Translations under genes and position numbers: made by a program
Part shown: in pieces, positions 33,529-44,200 of the stretch
How the letters are laid out: each line of letters begins with the position of its first letter
Position numbering within the stretch: position 1 is the stretch's first letter
Notes under the pieces: model-generated
Seen by the model: the letters and a program-made list of their open reading frames with translations, nothing else
The model's database searches: none
What the model was told of the DNA's origin: nothing
Source: Streptomyces sp. LHD-70
GTDB lineage: Bacteria; Actinomycetota; Actinomycetes; Streptomycetales; Streptomycetaceae
DNA length: 64,000 nt
Reading direction: 5' to 3'
NCBI RefSeq assembly: GCF_031157275.1
Contig: NZ_JAVIFW010000020.1
Location: forward strand, 62,001 to 126,000

Positions 33529-36500
33529 ATGGCCCGTGACCGTTCGCTGGACATCGCCGTCACCGGCCTGGCCGGCCGGTTCCCCGGCGGCGACGGCTCC
33601 TACGACCTCGGCCGGTGGTGGACCGCCCTGACCGAGGGACGGGTCCTCACCACCCGGTACGACAGCGCGGAACTCGCAGCCCGAGGAGTGCCCAAGACCC
33701 TCCTCGACGACCCGGACTTCGTGCCCGTCCACGGCCACCTCGACGGCTTCGACCGCTTCGACAACGCCCTGTTCCGGGTCACGCCCCGCGAGGCGGAGCT
33801 GATGGACCCGCAGCACCGGCTGATGCTCGAGGCGGCCTGGGCGGCCCTTGAGGACGCCGGCTCCGCACCCCTCGCCGCCCCCGCGCACCGAGCCGAGACG
33901 CCCACCACCGCGGTCTTCGCCAGCGCCGCCGGCAGCGGCTACATGCGCGCCATGGTCGCGAGCGGCGAGCTCGACCCGATGACCCTGGAGGACGCGGTGC
34001 ACGGCACCGAACCGGACTTCATGGCGAGCCTCATCTCGTACCGCCTCGGCCTGACCGGCCCCGCCGTCGCCGTGCAGACCGCCTGCTCCTCCTCCCTGGT
34101 CGCCGTGCACCTCGCCGTCCAGGCGCTGCTGAACGGCGACTGCGACCAGGCCCTGGTCGTCGCCGCCGGTATCCCCTACCCGCAGGCCGGACACCTCGCC
34201 GTGGAGGGCGGCATCCACTCGCCCACCGGCCGGTGCCGCCCCTTCGACGAGCATGCCGACGGGGTCGTCGCCGGCGCCGGCGTCGCCGCGGTGGTGCTCC
34301 GCCGCCTGGACGACGCCACGGCCGACGGCGGCGACCCCTACGGCGTCGTCCTCGGCACCGCGGTCAACAACGACGGTGCGGCGAAGGCGGGTTACTACGC
34401 CCCGTCCGTCGACGGCCAGCAGGCCGTGATCCGGGCCGCGCTGCGCACCGCCGACGTCCCCGGCGACACCGTCGGATACCTGGAGACGCACGGCACCGGC
34501 ACCCGCGTCGGCGACCCCATCGAGTGGTCCGCCGCCTCCGCCGCGCTGACCGCCATGGGCGCCCGGCCCGGCCAGGTCGCCGTCGGCGCCCTGAAGGCCA
34601 ACGTCGGCCACCTCGACAACGCCGCCGGACTCGCCTCCCTGATCAAGGCACTCCTGGTCGTACGGGACGGGACCGTGCCCCCGGTGGCGTCCTTCACCGG
34701 CCTCAACCCGCTTCTGGAGACCGCCGGTTCACCGCTGTACGTACCCACCGGAAGGGGCCCGTGGAGCGGGCCCGAACCGCGCCGCGCGGGCGTCAGCTCC
34801 TTCGGGATCGGCGGCACCAACGTCCATGTGGTCGTCGAGCAGCCCCCCGCCCGCAGCCGGCCGGCCACCCCACCGCAGGGCCCCCGCCTCGTCCTCGCGT
34901 CCGCCGCCGACGAGGCGGCCCTGGCACGCACCGCCACCCGGCTCGGCGCCCATCTCGCCGCGCACGAACCGGAGTTGGCGGATGTCGCCGCGACCCTCGC
35001 CACCGGGCGGGCCGAACTGCCGGCCCGGCTAGCGGTGACCGGCCGCACGGCCGCCGAAGTGGCACAGCGCCTGACCCGGGGTACGGGCGTGGTGCGCGGC
35101 GCCCTGCCAACGCGCGGCCCCGCACCCTCGGTGTTCGTCTTCCCCGGCCAGGGCGCCCAGTACCCGGGCATGGCCCTGCCGCTCGCCGCGGCGCTGCCCG
35201 GCTTCGGCGACGCCCTCGACGCCTGCCTCGCGGCCTTCGCGCCGGAGCTCGCGCAGCGGCTGCGCCGTGCGCTGACCGACCCGGACTTCCCGGCGGCGGA
35301 ACTGCGGCGCACCGAGCTGGCGCAGCCCGCCCTGTTCGCCGTCGAGCACGCCGCCGCCACCGCACTGACCGGCCTCGGCGTGCACCCGGTGGCGCTGGCC
35401 GGACACAGTCTCGGTGAGATCACGGCCGCCTGCGTCGCCGGGGTCTTCGAACTCGCCGACGCGGCCCGCCTGGTGACCGCCCGCGGGCAGGCGATGCAGG
35501 AGTGCCCCGAGGGAGCGATGCTCGCCCTCGGCTGCACCGAGACCCGGGCCCGCGAGCTGCTCGCCGTCTCCGGGCTCGACCTGGAGCTGGCCGCCGTGAA
35601 CTCCGCCGACGGCTGTGTGGTGGCGGGCCCGGCCGCGGCGGTGCAGGAGTTCACCGACCGGCTCGGCGGCCGGGTCTTCACCCACCGCCTGGCCACCGGC
35701 CGCGCCTTCCACACCGCGCTCGTCGAGCCCGCGCTGCCGCGCCTCGCCGAGGAGTTGGCGGGCCTGACGGTGCGCCCGCCGACGGTGCCGTTCGCCACGA
35801 ACGTCACCGGGCGCCTGGTGCCCGCGGGCACCCCCCTGCGGCCCGAGCTCTTCGTCGAACAGGCCCGGCGCACGGTGCGGTTCGCCGACGCGCTCGACGC
35901 GGTCGCCGAGGCGTTCCCCGGCGCGCTGGTCGTGGAGATCGGCCCCGGCCGGGTCCTGTCCGCGATGGCGGAGGCGGCCGGCCTTGACACGGTCCCGCTG
36001 CACCCCGCGCGCGGCGAACACCCGCAGGAGGAGGTCCTGTCGGCCCTCGGCACGCTCTGGACCCGGGGCCAGCCGCTGTCCCCGCGCGCGCTCTGCGGTC
36101 CGGCGGCGCCCCGCGTGCACCTGCCCCACTACCCCTTCGCCGGCCCGCGCTGGACCGCCCCGGAAGCCGAGCCACGGAGCGACGCGGCCCGCACCACCAC
36201 CACCCGGCCCGAAGCACCCGAAGCCCCTGCCCCCGAGATGCCTGCCCCCGAGATGCCCGCTGCCGAGCCCTCCGCCCCCGAAGCACCCGAAGCCCCCGCC
36301 CTTCCACCAGCTGCTCCCGACACCGCCGTCGTACTCGCCCGGCTCTGGTCGGAGCTGCTCGGGCACGACGGCCTCGCCGCGGACGCCGACTTCTTCGAGC
36401 TGGGCGGTGACTCGCTCCTGGTCACCCACCTGGCCAGGAAGCTCGGGCGAGAGCTGGGCGTCAGGGTCCCCATCCGGTCCCTGATGACCGGGAGCACCCT

Positions 36501-36561
36501 GGCCGCGCAGACCGAGCTCGTACGCGAACTCACCCGGCAAGATCCAAAGGAGGCGGCCTAG
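33529..36561 (+). CDS. Type I polyketide synthase, KS-AT-ACP
   Basis: 1010 aa, one elongation module without reductive domains. Ketosynthase about 1-430: active Cys186 in VQTACSSSLVAVH, ETHGTGT and NVGHLDNAAG for the two His. Acyltransferase about 510-830: VFPGQGAQYPG, LAGHSLGEITAAC and GRAFHTALV; the AFH type points to malonyl-CoA. ACP about 920-990 with ELGGDSLLVTHL after a PEMPA-type linker. It should add one unreduced malonate unit to an aminoacyl or peptidyl carrier. No thioesterase is attached. ATG with GAAGGTGA upstream; transcribed from P4 and ended by the hairpin at 36558. Confidence 0.94.
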   Translation: MARDRSLDIAVTGLAGRFPGGDGSYDLGRWWTALTEGRVLTTRYDSAELAARGVPKTLLDDPDFVPVHGHLDGFDRFDNALFRVTPREAELMDPQHRLMLEAAWAALEDAGSAPLAAPAHRAETPTTAVFASAAGSGYMRAMVASGELDPMTLEDAVHGTEPDFMASLISYRLGLTGPAVAVQTACSSSLVAVHLAVQALLNGDCDQALVVAAGIPYPQAGHLAVEGGIHSPTGRCRPFDEHADGVVAGAGVAAVVLRRLDDATADGGDPYGVVLGTAVNNDGAAKAGYYAPSVDGQQAVIRAALRTADVPGDTVGYLETHGTGTRVGDPIEWSAASAALTAMGARPGQVAVGALKANVGHLDNAAGLASLIKALLVVRDGTVPPVASFTGLNPLLETAGSPLYVPTGRGPWSGPEPRRAGVSSFGIGGTNVHVVVEQPPARSRPATPPQGPRLVLASAADEAALARTATRLGAHLAAHEPELADVAATLATGRAELPARLAVTGRTAAEVAQRLTRGTGVVRGALPTRGPAPSVFVFPGQGAQYPGMALPLAAALPGFGDALDACLAAFAPELAQRLRRALTDPDFPAAELRRTELAQPALFAVEHAAATALTGLGVHPVALAGHSLGEITAACVAGVFELADAARLVTARGQAMQECPEGAMLALGCTETRARELLAVSGLDLELAAVNSADGCVVAGPAAAVQEFTDRLGGRVFTHRLATGRAFHTALVEPALPRLAEELAGLTVRPPTVPFATNVTGRLVPAGTPLRPELFVEQARRTVRFADALDAVAEAFPGALVVEIGPGRVLSAMAEAAGLDTVPLHPARGEHPQEEVLSALGTLWTRGQPLSPRALCGPAAPRVHLPHYPFAGPRWTAPEAEPRSDAARTTTTRPEAPEAPAPEMPAPEMPAAEPSAPEAPEAPALPPAAPDTAVVLARLWSELLGHDGLAADADFFELGGDSLLVTHLARKLGRELGVRVPIRSLMTGSTLAAQTELVRELTRQDPKEAA

Positions 36562-36608
36562 GTGTATTGATCACGAGCGTTGTTGACACTCGTGATCAAT
36601 ACACCTAG
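36558..36608. terminator. Strong bidirectional terminator hairpin
   Basis: A perfect 20-bp inverted repeat (36558-36577 and 36589-36608, starting ctaggtgtattgatcacgag) with an 11-nt loop. It includes the PKS stop codon and lies between convergent genes, so it can end transcripts from both sides. It also marks the left border of the lower-GC lanthipeptide island; its AT-richer arms match the island, not the PKS. Confidence 0.82.
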
Positions 36609-36662
36609 CGGGTGCCGTACTAGGAGGCGTTCCATCGCTTCGGCGCTCGTGTCGACATGCCC

Positions 36663-37754
36663 CTACGCAAAGCCCTGCCGGAGTACGAGGTCGGCCTTGT
36701 GGAGTGCTTGCTTCAGATCACGTAGTACGCCCTCGGGAAGGTCGCGCGCTGCGAGAGCGCACGCGTCCACGAGCTCACGGCAGCGAGATGTCTGCCGCGC
36801 GGTCAGGAGGTTCAAGCACGGTTCGTAGGTGAGGAGTTCACGAGCGGCGTAGCCGTCGGCTGCTTCAACGGCCCGGGAGACCATGTCGTGGGCTACGGCG
36901 TCCGCTGGATATCCCACGAGGCGGGCGAGGTCCAGGATGGTGAGGCCGAGGCGTGTGTCGAAGACCGTTCGTCCCGGTTCTCGCGTTGATTGGAGGTAGG
37001 CGGTCGCCAGGGCCTCAAGGTCGGTTTCTCGTGCCGTTCCGCTCGCCACCTTGGCTGCAGTGGCGAGGCTCTTGGTGACGGTGCGCTCCCAGGGTTCGCC
37101 GGGGAGCGTTTCGGCTACGAGTTGGGCGGCCTGCTCGTGATCGCCTTCGACCAGCGCGGCGACCACAGCAACTTGGCGGCCGTCGAGCATCCGCTGTCCC
37201 ACGCCGCGATGCCGCGCGATGTGCGCTTGGGCTTCGCTCCAGCGACCGGCGGAGGTGAGCGTGCGGGTGCCGTCGGCGAGGAGGACGCGCCATAGCCAGC
37301 TGCGTACTTCAAGCCGGTCCTCAGTGGTTGCGACGAGTTCGTTCGGGACGGTGATGCCGTCGTATTCGAGGCTGGTTCCGTTGGTGACTGCCTCGTACAG
37401 CGCGGTGAGTGCGTTCCGGCCCGTATCTGCGTTGCCGGCGCGGATCTTCAGACGGGCGAGGTTGACCAGCGGTTCCAGTCCTCGGATGGCGCTCATCGCG
37501 GGAAGGGGACAGGCCTGCAGGTAGGCATCCGCGTGGGCGTGGCAGATCTCGCGTGCGAGGTCAGGAAGGCCTACGTCGGAGGCGAGGAGCGCGGCCTGGT
37601 TGTGGACGGACGAGGCTACGCCCTGGTCGTCGTCCTGCTCGCTCTGGTCTGCGAGGACGGTGAGGCCCTGGACGCGTTCCGGAAGGGGCAGGCATGCCGG
37701 CCTGAAGCGTGCGATGAGGGGGAAGCGTCGGGCTATCGGGCCGTTGCGGTCCAT
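36663..37754 (-). CDS. Helical-repeat (TPR-like) protein of the lanthipeptide island
   Basis: 363 aa. I recognise no catalytic motif. The sequence is a series of amphipathic helices with TPR-like spacing (NQAALLASDVGLPDLAREICHAHADAYLQ; GLEPLVNLARLKIRAGNADTGRNALTALYEA), similar to the C-terminal half of Streptomyces XRE regulators but lacking a DNA-binding domain. The ATG at 37754 has TTGGAG upstream. It is the last gene of the minus-strand lanB-lanC-methyltransferase operon. A partner or regulator role for the FxLD system is a guess from position. Confidence 0.6.
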   Translation of the reverse strand: MDRNGPIARRFPLIARFRPACLPLPERVQGLTVLADQSEQDDDQGVASSVHNQAALLASDVGLPDLAREICHAHADAYLQACPLPAMSAIRGLEPLVNLARLKIRAGNADTGRNALTALYEAVTNGTSLEYDGITVPNELVATTEDRLEVRSWLWRVLLADGTRTLTSAGRWSEAQAHIARHRGVGQRMLDGRQVAVVAALVEGDHEQAAQLVAETLPGEPWERTVTKSLATAAKVASGTARETDLEALATAYLQSTREPGRTVFDTRLGLTILDLARLVGYPADAVAHDMVSRAVEAADGYAARELLTYEPCLNLLTARQTSRCRELVDACALAARDLPEGVLRDLKQALHKADLVLRQGFA

Positions 37755-37825
37755 GCGTTCTCCAAGGCGCGATGGGGCGTGTTCCCGCCCGGTGTGGGCG
37801 GGAACGCGCGGTAACTACCGTTCAG

Positions 37826-39916
37826 CTACTGCCACTTGATGACGATCTGGTTCAGCGGGGTGTCGATGGTGAATCGTCCAGGCTGGGGCTCGGCGGGTGC
37901 CGCATCGAGCGGGCGCAGCTCGAAGTCGGCTTCGCGGCCGCGGTAGTCGCGGTCCCATTCCTGGATCGCGGTGGCGACGCGGGCGGCCAGCTCGTCGCTG
38001 CCGGGGCCGTGTCCGATGACGCCGAACTCCCAGAGCTTGCCGCCTTCGGGGGTCGTCTGGTCGGACAGGCGGCGGGCCAGGTAGGTGAGCGCACTCTTGT
38101 CGAAGACCGCGGTGGAACTCGGGTACGGGTCGTCGGTGAGGAGTTTTCCGGCGACCTCGTTCCTGTCGAAGGACATCCAGTTCAGGCCGCTGGGCATGGC
38201 GAGGGTCAGCCAAAGCTCCATCCATTCCGGGGACTCGCCGCCCCGGACCAGGACACCGGTCCATTCCTGGATGGACGGCTGGTCGAGGACGTCGGCGAGG
38301 GCGGTGGCGTCGATCGCTTGGCTTGTGTTCGTCTGGAGGTGGATGGCCCCGGTCGCGGACACCGGGATGAGCGGGCGGTCGTCGTCGGCGACGCCGCGCC
38401 TCAGGGGCATGAACGTGTTCATCTCGCTGCTGACGGAGACGAAGCTGTCGCCACGGCGCTCGTAGGAGATGGACCGGTTGACGCTGCCGCGCAGCCGCTG
38501 GGGCACGAGCAGACGGCCGCCCTGCGCGAGCTGCTCCAGCCAGGCGTGCGGAATGCCGTGTGCCCCGACGGTCGCGATGATCTTGTCGTAGGGCGCGCTG
38601 TCGGCGTGGCCGAGCGCACCGTCGCCGAGGGCGACGGTCACGTTGTCGACTCCCGCAGCGGCCAGGTGTGCGCGGGCCCCTTCCACCAGGTCGTCGTCCA
38701 CGTCGATGGTGGTGACGTGCCCCTTTTCGCCGACGAGATGGGCCAACAGAGCGGCGTTGTAGCCGGTCCCGGCACCGAGTTCCAGGATCCGTTCGCCGGG
38801 CTGCGGCTGGAGCTGCTCCAGCATCAGGCCGACGACGCTGGGCTGCGAGGCGCAGCTGATCGACTGGCCGGTCTCGTTGTACTTGATGTGGACGGTCGTG
38901 TTCGCGTAGGCGTCCTCGAGCGACGCCTCGGGCACGAACAGGTGCCGGGGAACGGTACGCATCGCCTGGATGATGCGCGGGGTCTTGATCCGATCCTCCG
39001 AGACGACCTGGTCGACCAGGGCGTTGCGGAGGCGTTCGGCGGCGGTGTCGTTGGCTTCGATGGTGTCGGTGCTCACTTCGGGAACGCTAGTGTCTTCGCC
39101 GGCCGCTGCCGGGATGGACTCAGAGCGGTCACTCGAACCCATGACGATCTCCTTCGCTAGTGCTGACATGGCGCTTTGGTCCTCTGTCGAGAGGCCCGCT
39201 CGGTTGGCATGGAAGATGAAGTGGTGGGCGATGACGGCCCGCAGGCCGCGTTCGAGCTGGCCCCGGCGGGAGAGATTCGCAAGTTCGCGTCCGGCGTTCT
39301 CGAAGGCGCTCACCCAGGTGTTGAGACCGGCGAGCGGCCCATTGTTCGACGGGGTGCACAGCGTTGAGGTGTTGACGGTCATCAGGCGGCGCATCGTCGC
39401 CGCGTCCCGGGGGCGTGGGATCTGCGCGGGAGTCGACCCGGCCGGGCGCAGGTGGGAGATCTTGTCCCAGACGTCTCCCTGCTCGTACCAGTCGAGGCCG
39501 GCTGCGCGCATCATGGCGCTGCACAGCACGACAGCCGTTTCCCTCCGCCCCAAGTGACCTGTGAATGGCGGGTAGTTGAGCAGGTGGCGGCTGTCGTGGT
39601 GGAACAGCTCGTGGGCGGTGTGCATTGCGGCCTGTCCGCCGAAGGCGGCGGTCTCGGGTTCGTAGATGCCGTCGGTCCAGTCCACGATCTGGCCGTCGGC
39701 GGCGAGTTGGTCGAGGAGCCGGGTGACGGTGTCGCGGGCGCGGTTGTCGCGGGGGTACCGCAGGGGCCAGGGCTGCTTGTTCATGAACCACCACCCGTGG
39801 AGCGCCCTGCTCTCGTAGGCGGCGCGCAGGGCGGGGCCGAGGAGGTCGGTGATCACGCGCTGGCCGCTGTCGCGGTCGTGGAAGACGATGCTGTGCTGGC
39901 ACCAGGAGTAGGGCAT
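37826..39916 (-). CDS. FxLD-system methyltransferase: thiopeptide-type domain fused to isoaspartyl O-methyltransferase
   Basis: 696 aa. Residues about 1-270 resemble the C-terminal domain of split LanB/thiopeptide dehydratases (WCQHSIVFHDRDSG, GWWFMNKQPWPLRY, TAHELFHHDSRHLL). Residues about 310-510 are a protein-L-isoaspartate methyltransferase: VPEASLEDAYAN, SISCASQPSVVGLMLEQLQ, ILELGAGTGYNAALLAHL (SAM site) and GDGALGHADSAPYDKIIATVGAHGIP. The last about 190 residues are an extra domain. Such enzymes in lanthipeptide clusters convert Asp through a methyl ester to succinimide or isoAsp; the core peptide here has an Asp-Gly. ATG 39916 has GAGGA upstream, 27 bp after lanC. Confidence 0.87.
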   Translation of the reverse strand: MPYSWCQHSIVFHDRDSGQRVITDLLGPALRAAYESRALHGWWFMNKQPWPLRYPRDNRARDTVTRLLDQLAADGQIVDWTDGIYEPETAAFGGQAAMHTAHELFHHDSRHLLNYPPFTGHLGRRETAVVLCSAMMRAAGLDWYEQGDVWDKISHLRPAGSTPAQIPRPRDAATMRRLMTVNTSTLCTPSNNGPLAGLNTWVSAFENAGRELANLSRRGQLERGLRAVIAHHFIFHANRAGLSTEDQSAMSALAKEIVMGSSDRSESIPAAAGEDTSVPEVSTDTIEANDTAAERLRNALVDQVVSEDRIKTPRIIQAMRTVPRHLFVPEASLEDAYANTTVHIKYNETGQSISCASQPSVVGLMLEQLQPQPGERILELGAGTGYNAALLAHLVGEKGHVTTIDVDDDLVEGARAHLAAAGVDNVTVALGDGALGHADSAPYDKIIATVGAHGIPHAWLEQLAQGGRLLVPQRLRGSVNRSISYERRGDSFVSVSSEMNTFMPLRRGVADDDRPLIPVSATGAIHLQTNTSQAIDATALADVLDQPSIQEWTGVLVRGGESPEWMELWLTLAMPSGLNWMSFDRNEVAGKLLTDDPYPSSTAVFDKSALTYLARRLSDQTTPEGGKLWEFGVIGHGPGSDELAARVATAIQEWDRDYRGREADFELRPLDAAPAEPQPGRFTIDTPLNQIVIKWQ

Positions 39917-39942
39917 CGGAGTCCTCACTGTGCGGGCGGCGG

Positions 39943-41214
39943 TCAGGAGATGAGCAGGCAGGCGTCCCACGCGGATCGGGGCGCGGTGCCGGTCTCGGGC
40001 GCGAGGGTGGCCAGAGCGAGGCCGGCGGTGCCGTCGAGCAGGCCGGGACCACCGTCGTCTGCGTTCATCAGCTCGGTGATCGTGTTCTCCGGGTCGCTGC
40101 CGGGTGGCAGTACGGCTGTGAGGAGGGTGGGGACGAGCGTGCGGAGTTCTCCGGCGTTCGTGGGCAGGGCGTCGTCGGCGGTGCGGGCGGCGACGTGGGC
40201 GAGTCCGGCGAAGCCGTGGCAGAGGGCGATGTCGGTGGTCGCGGCGAGCTGGTGCCGGTCGGTGAGCGCGTTGAGGAGTTCACGCTCGGCGGTGAGTTGA
40301 CGGTCGCGGTCGCCGAGGGCGAGGGCGGCGAGTTGCTGGGCACGAGCCAGGCCCGCTGTTCCGTAGCACCAGGACGGGCGCAGTGCACCAGTGGATTCCA
40401 CGCGCCCTGAACGTACTTGAGTGCGGGTGACCCAGTACGGCCAGGCGCTGCCCCGCTCGCTCGCATCGTGCCAGCGGTCCAGCCAGGCGCAGATGGTGCG
40501 GATGGCGTCGAGCTGGCCGGGTACCGGACGGCGGCGGGCGGCGAGCGAGAGCAGACTCAGCACTCCGGTGATGCCGTGGGCGAGGGAGTTGTTGGCGTGC
40601 CCGTCGGGGAAGCGGTCATCGGGCCTGCCGGAGGGCCCCGACGTGGTCCACCAGCCCGGCACGCGGTCCCCGTCGTGGGTGAGGGGCGCTGTCAGGCGCA
40701 CGAGGTAGGTGAGGATCTCGTGTACCGCTGGCCCGTTGGGGTCGCGGCGCAGCAGGTAGGCGCCGTAGCCGGTGAGTCCTTGGAGGGCGTCGAACTCGGC
40801 CAGTTGCGGGAGTTCGCCACGGTCGATGCGGCGGTGAGCGGCGGCCACCCGGCGACGGGCTTCCGCCGCGATGTTCTGATCGAGGCCGTCGAGTGTCCGT
40901 TTGTAGGCGCCGGGGAGCTGTTCGGCGGCGCAGGCCAGGGGGTGGGCAAGAGCAGGGGCCCCGTAGAAGGGGTGGCTGTCAGGGCCGCTGGTGATCGGTG
41001 CGGTTGTGGCGGCCGACAGCCAGTCGTGGACGCGCTGCCAAGGCCGCATCTCGGCGGCGGCCAGCTCGATGTGCAGCAGGGCAATGCCGGGGATGCCGTG
41101 TGCGAGGGATTGCCGCCACCACGGTGCGCTGTGTGATCGGCGCGGTGCGAGGGCGGGGTGGGCGAGACGATCGGCGACGCGTAGGGCGAGGTCCGGGAGG
41201 GGCGGCTGATTCAC
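39943..41214 (-). CDS. Lanthionine cyclase LanC
   Basis: 423 aa. LanC enzymes use zinc to add cysteine thiols to dehydrated Ser/Thr in the precursor. Zinc ligands are visible: Cys in RPSWCYGTAGLARA and Cys-His in ALCHGFAGLAHVA. Earlier family motifs SLAHGIPGIALLHIEL and NNSLAHGITGVLSLLSLA are present, as is the late GLLDGTAGLALAT. The GTG at 41214 overlaps the LanB stop by 4 bases and has GGAAGGAA upstream. Standard partner of the LanB encoded just before it. Confidence 0.93.
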   Translation of the reverse strand: MNQPPLPDLALRVADRLAHPALAPRRSHSAPWWRQSLAHGIPGIALLHIELAAAEMRPWQRVHDWLSAATTAPITSGPDSHPFYGAPALAHPLACAAEQLPGAYKRTLDGLDQNIAAEARRRVAAAHRRIDRGELPQLAEFDALQGLTGYGAYLLRRDPNGPAVHEILTYLVRLTAPLTHDGDRVPGWWTTSGPSGRPDDRFPDGHANNSLAHGITGVLSLLSLAARRRPVPGQLDAIRTICAWLDRWHDASERGSAWPYWVTRTQVRSGRVESTGALRPSWCYGTAGLARAQQLAALALGDRDRQLTAERELLNALTDRHQLAATTDIALCHGFAGLAHVAARTADDALPTNAGELRTLVPTLLTAVLPPGSDPENTITELMNADDGGPGLLDGTAGLALATLAPETGTAPRSAWDACLLIS

Positions 41215-44200
41215 GGGTTCCTTCCGGTGGTGCGTGCTGTCCAGGCCTGGGCGGCGGCGCGTGCGAGGTACAGGCAGATGGCTTCCTCGGGGAAGTCGAC
41301 GGCGACGGCGCGTACGAAGTGCACGTGCAGCAGGGGGCCGAGGACATCGTCGAGGTCGATGCCCTGGGTGTGCGGTCCGTGCAGATGTTCCCGGTAGGCG
41401 ACCAGGGCGCGGTCGCGTTCCCGCCACGCGTGGACGATCGCGGTGCCTCCGGGCACGGCGGTCAGGGCCTGCCACTGTTGTCGGGGGTCGGCCAGTCGTA
41501 CGGCCTCGGTCAGCTCGTGCCGGGGAACGGGCTCGGGTGCTCGCGCCGGGATGTTGTCGATCAGCCACCGCATGCCGGTGGATGTGCTGCCGAGGAAGGC
41601 GGAGGCGATGGCGACGGTGTGGGCGGCGACCAGGGCCCGGCGCGAGGGACGCACGGGTTGGCGCAGCTGGGTGAGCAGGGCCCGCGAGTCGGCGCGGAAC
41701 ACGTTCTCGGCTGCCTGCCAGGCGGGCCCGGAGCCCCACCGGCCGGTCTCCGGGTAGGACGTCGGATAGCGCAACTCCCGCAGCAGTCCTGCGCGATGCA
41801 GGTCATCGGCCCAGGCACTCACCTCGGCGGCCACGGTCCCGAACGCGTCCGGCTCAGGCAGGGCGATGCGCAGACGCAAGTGCTGGTCCGGGTCGCGGAA
41901 GCGGACGTACCACCACGATGGCCCGTCGAGGCGGTCGAGCAAGTCGGGCAGGTGCCGGGCAAGGATCGTGTCCTGGCGGCGGATGTCCCCGTACAGGCTG
42001 GCAAGCAGCACGTTGGAGGCCGCAGGCGTGTCGTGGCGGTCGCGGTCGATGGCCCTCGCCCGGGTGGGGGCGGGCAAGCGCGGCCACGCCGGCGGCTCCG
42101 TCGCCCTGAGAGGAATGACGATTTCGTGGGGGCGGTCCTGGCACCAGCCGGTCTCGTCCAGGGACTCGGTGAGCACTGCGGGGGTGCCGCGGTTCAGGTG
42201 GGTGCGGAGCAGGACGCGGTGGCCGCTGTGCTCCAGGTCCAGGAGGAGACGCCGATCGCCTTCGGTCAGGCAGACCCGCGCGGGCAAGCGGCGGCGGGTG
42301 CGCCAGGCGGTGAACGCTGCGTCCCACGCGCTCCACGCTTCTGTCCGGCCAGGCAGCTCGGCGGGGTCCAACCGCCAGCGGGCCGCGGCCAAGATGGTGC
42401 GCCCGTAGCGCAGGCGGGGCAGGAACGGCATGGTCCGGGCTGCTCCCCAGTCGAAGAGCGTGACGGTGGCGCACTGGGCGCGGCTCAGCTCGATCAGGTA
42501 GCGGGCCAGCGGCGGTGTGTGGGTGTGCAGGCTTAGCGCGTGCATACCGACGGCCTCGACACGACACCCTTGGGCCGGAACGGCGAGGTACATGCGGCGG
42601 CCGTCGCAGCCGACCGCGAGATCGCCTGCGGTCAGCACGGCGTCGCTCGGGGGCCGGTATTCGTCCAGGCTGATCACGTGGGGCAGGGTCTGCGGGGCGC
42701 GGGCAACGTGCGCGGTCTCCGCGACCAGCGGCGAGAACGACAGCTGCGCCGCCACCGTGTTGGAGTCGGCTGTGGGCAGATCGGCCAACTCGGCTGTGAT
42801 CAGGGCTCGTTCCCATTCAGGCAACGTGTCGACAAAGCGGCCCATTCCGACGCCTGCCCCGCGGGACACGCTCACGACTTCCAACTGGAAGGCCCCGTGC
42901 TCCAGGCCTTCGGCGCTGTCCGCGTGCACACGCACGGCCAGTTCCATGTGCGGCGGGAGCCTGACCGGATCCGCCCCCTGGGCCAGGTCAGCGATGACGG
43001 ACTCGTCGAGGACCACCTCGTCGCGACCGTCCAGCACGGCGGCCTGGGCGAGACGCACCAGAGCCTCGTCCCGCTCAGAAACCGGCCGTCGCTCCGCCGG
43101 CACGGTGCCGGGGTAGCCATCAGGGAAGCCGATCCCGCTGTCCGCGACAACGTCCTGCAGCGGAACCATCGAGCCGATCCCGAATCGCTCGTAGAACCGC
43201 ATGTGGTGTGCCTTCCACTCAGCAGTCCCGAACGGTGCGGCACTCAGGCGCGCCAAGGCGAACGCCGCGCGCTCGGCCTCACGCGCCACGTCCTCGGGCA
43301 GCGTGAGGGCCGCGCCGGTCATACGCAGATCAACCGCGAGCGGATGCTTGCGCCCCGGCACCAGGGCGCTCATCTTCTCGGCGACACTCACGCGCTCAGC
43401 ACGGGCCTGTCCCAAGGGGCGCGTACTAGCTCGGCGGAGGCTCGCGTGGATCTCGCGCAGCGACTCCACCAGCTCAGCGACCGGCTGCACGCGGTCGGCG
43501 TCGACCGCCGCGAGCTGCTCCAGCAGATACAACAGCGCGTCGGTCTCGGTGCTCGGCGCGTGCAGACAGGTGATCAGCGCACGCCGTTCGAGCAGTTCTT
43601 TGAGCAGGGCGTTCACGTGTTCCGGTCCGGCCTCGGGGAAATCCGCCGAGAGCTTGTCCTTCACGTCCCCGATGCAGGCCGGAGTCCGGGTGGCGGCCAA
43701 GACCGTAGACACGGGCGCGGTGTACGCCAGCGACACCTCCACGGCCCCGGTCCCCTTGCCCGTTGGGTGCGGCTGGTACGGCACGATCAACCGGCCTCCG
43801 CGGACCGTCATAGTGCTGTTGGCCATGACCGTCAGGCGAGACAGCAGTTCCGGGCAGTTCTGAAGACGCGTGATCACGCCAGACAGCCACGCGGCACCCG
43901 CGCGTACGACCGCCACCGGCTCGCCGCCCCAACTCGCCTGTACGCGCTCGCCGAACCCAGCGGTCGTGACGCCGGCAAACAGGCCGAACGGAGTCGGCCG
44001 GTGCCCGGCACGCAAGAGGTAGCGGGCGACCGAGAGCACCGCCCGCCTCAAGTCACGCCGCCGGGGCCGCGCGGATTCACACAGGGCTCGTGCCTGAGCT
44101 GCGAGGACCGGGCTTGCCTGTCGAAGTCCTTCCTCCACGTCCGCGATATCGAGGACGGCACGCAGCCACTCCACCTGGACTTGGTCGGTGTGAGCGGATG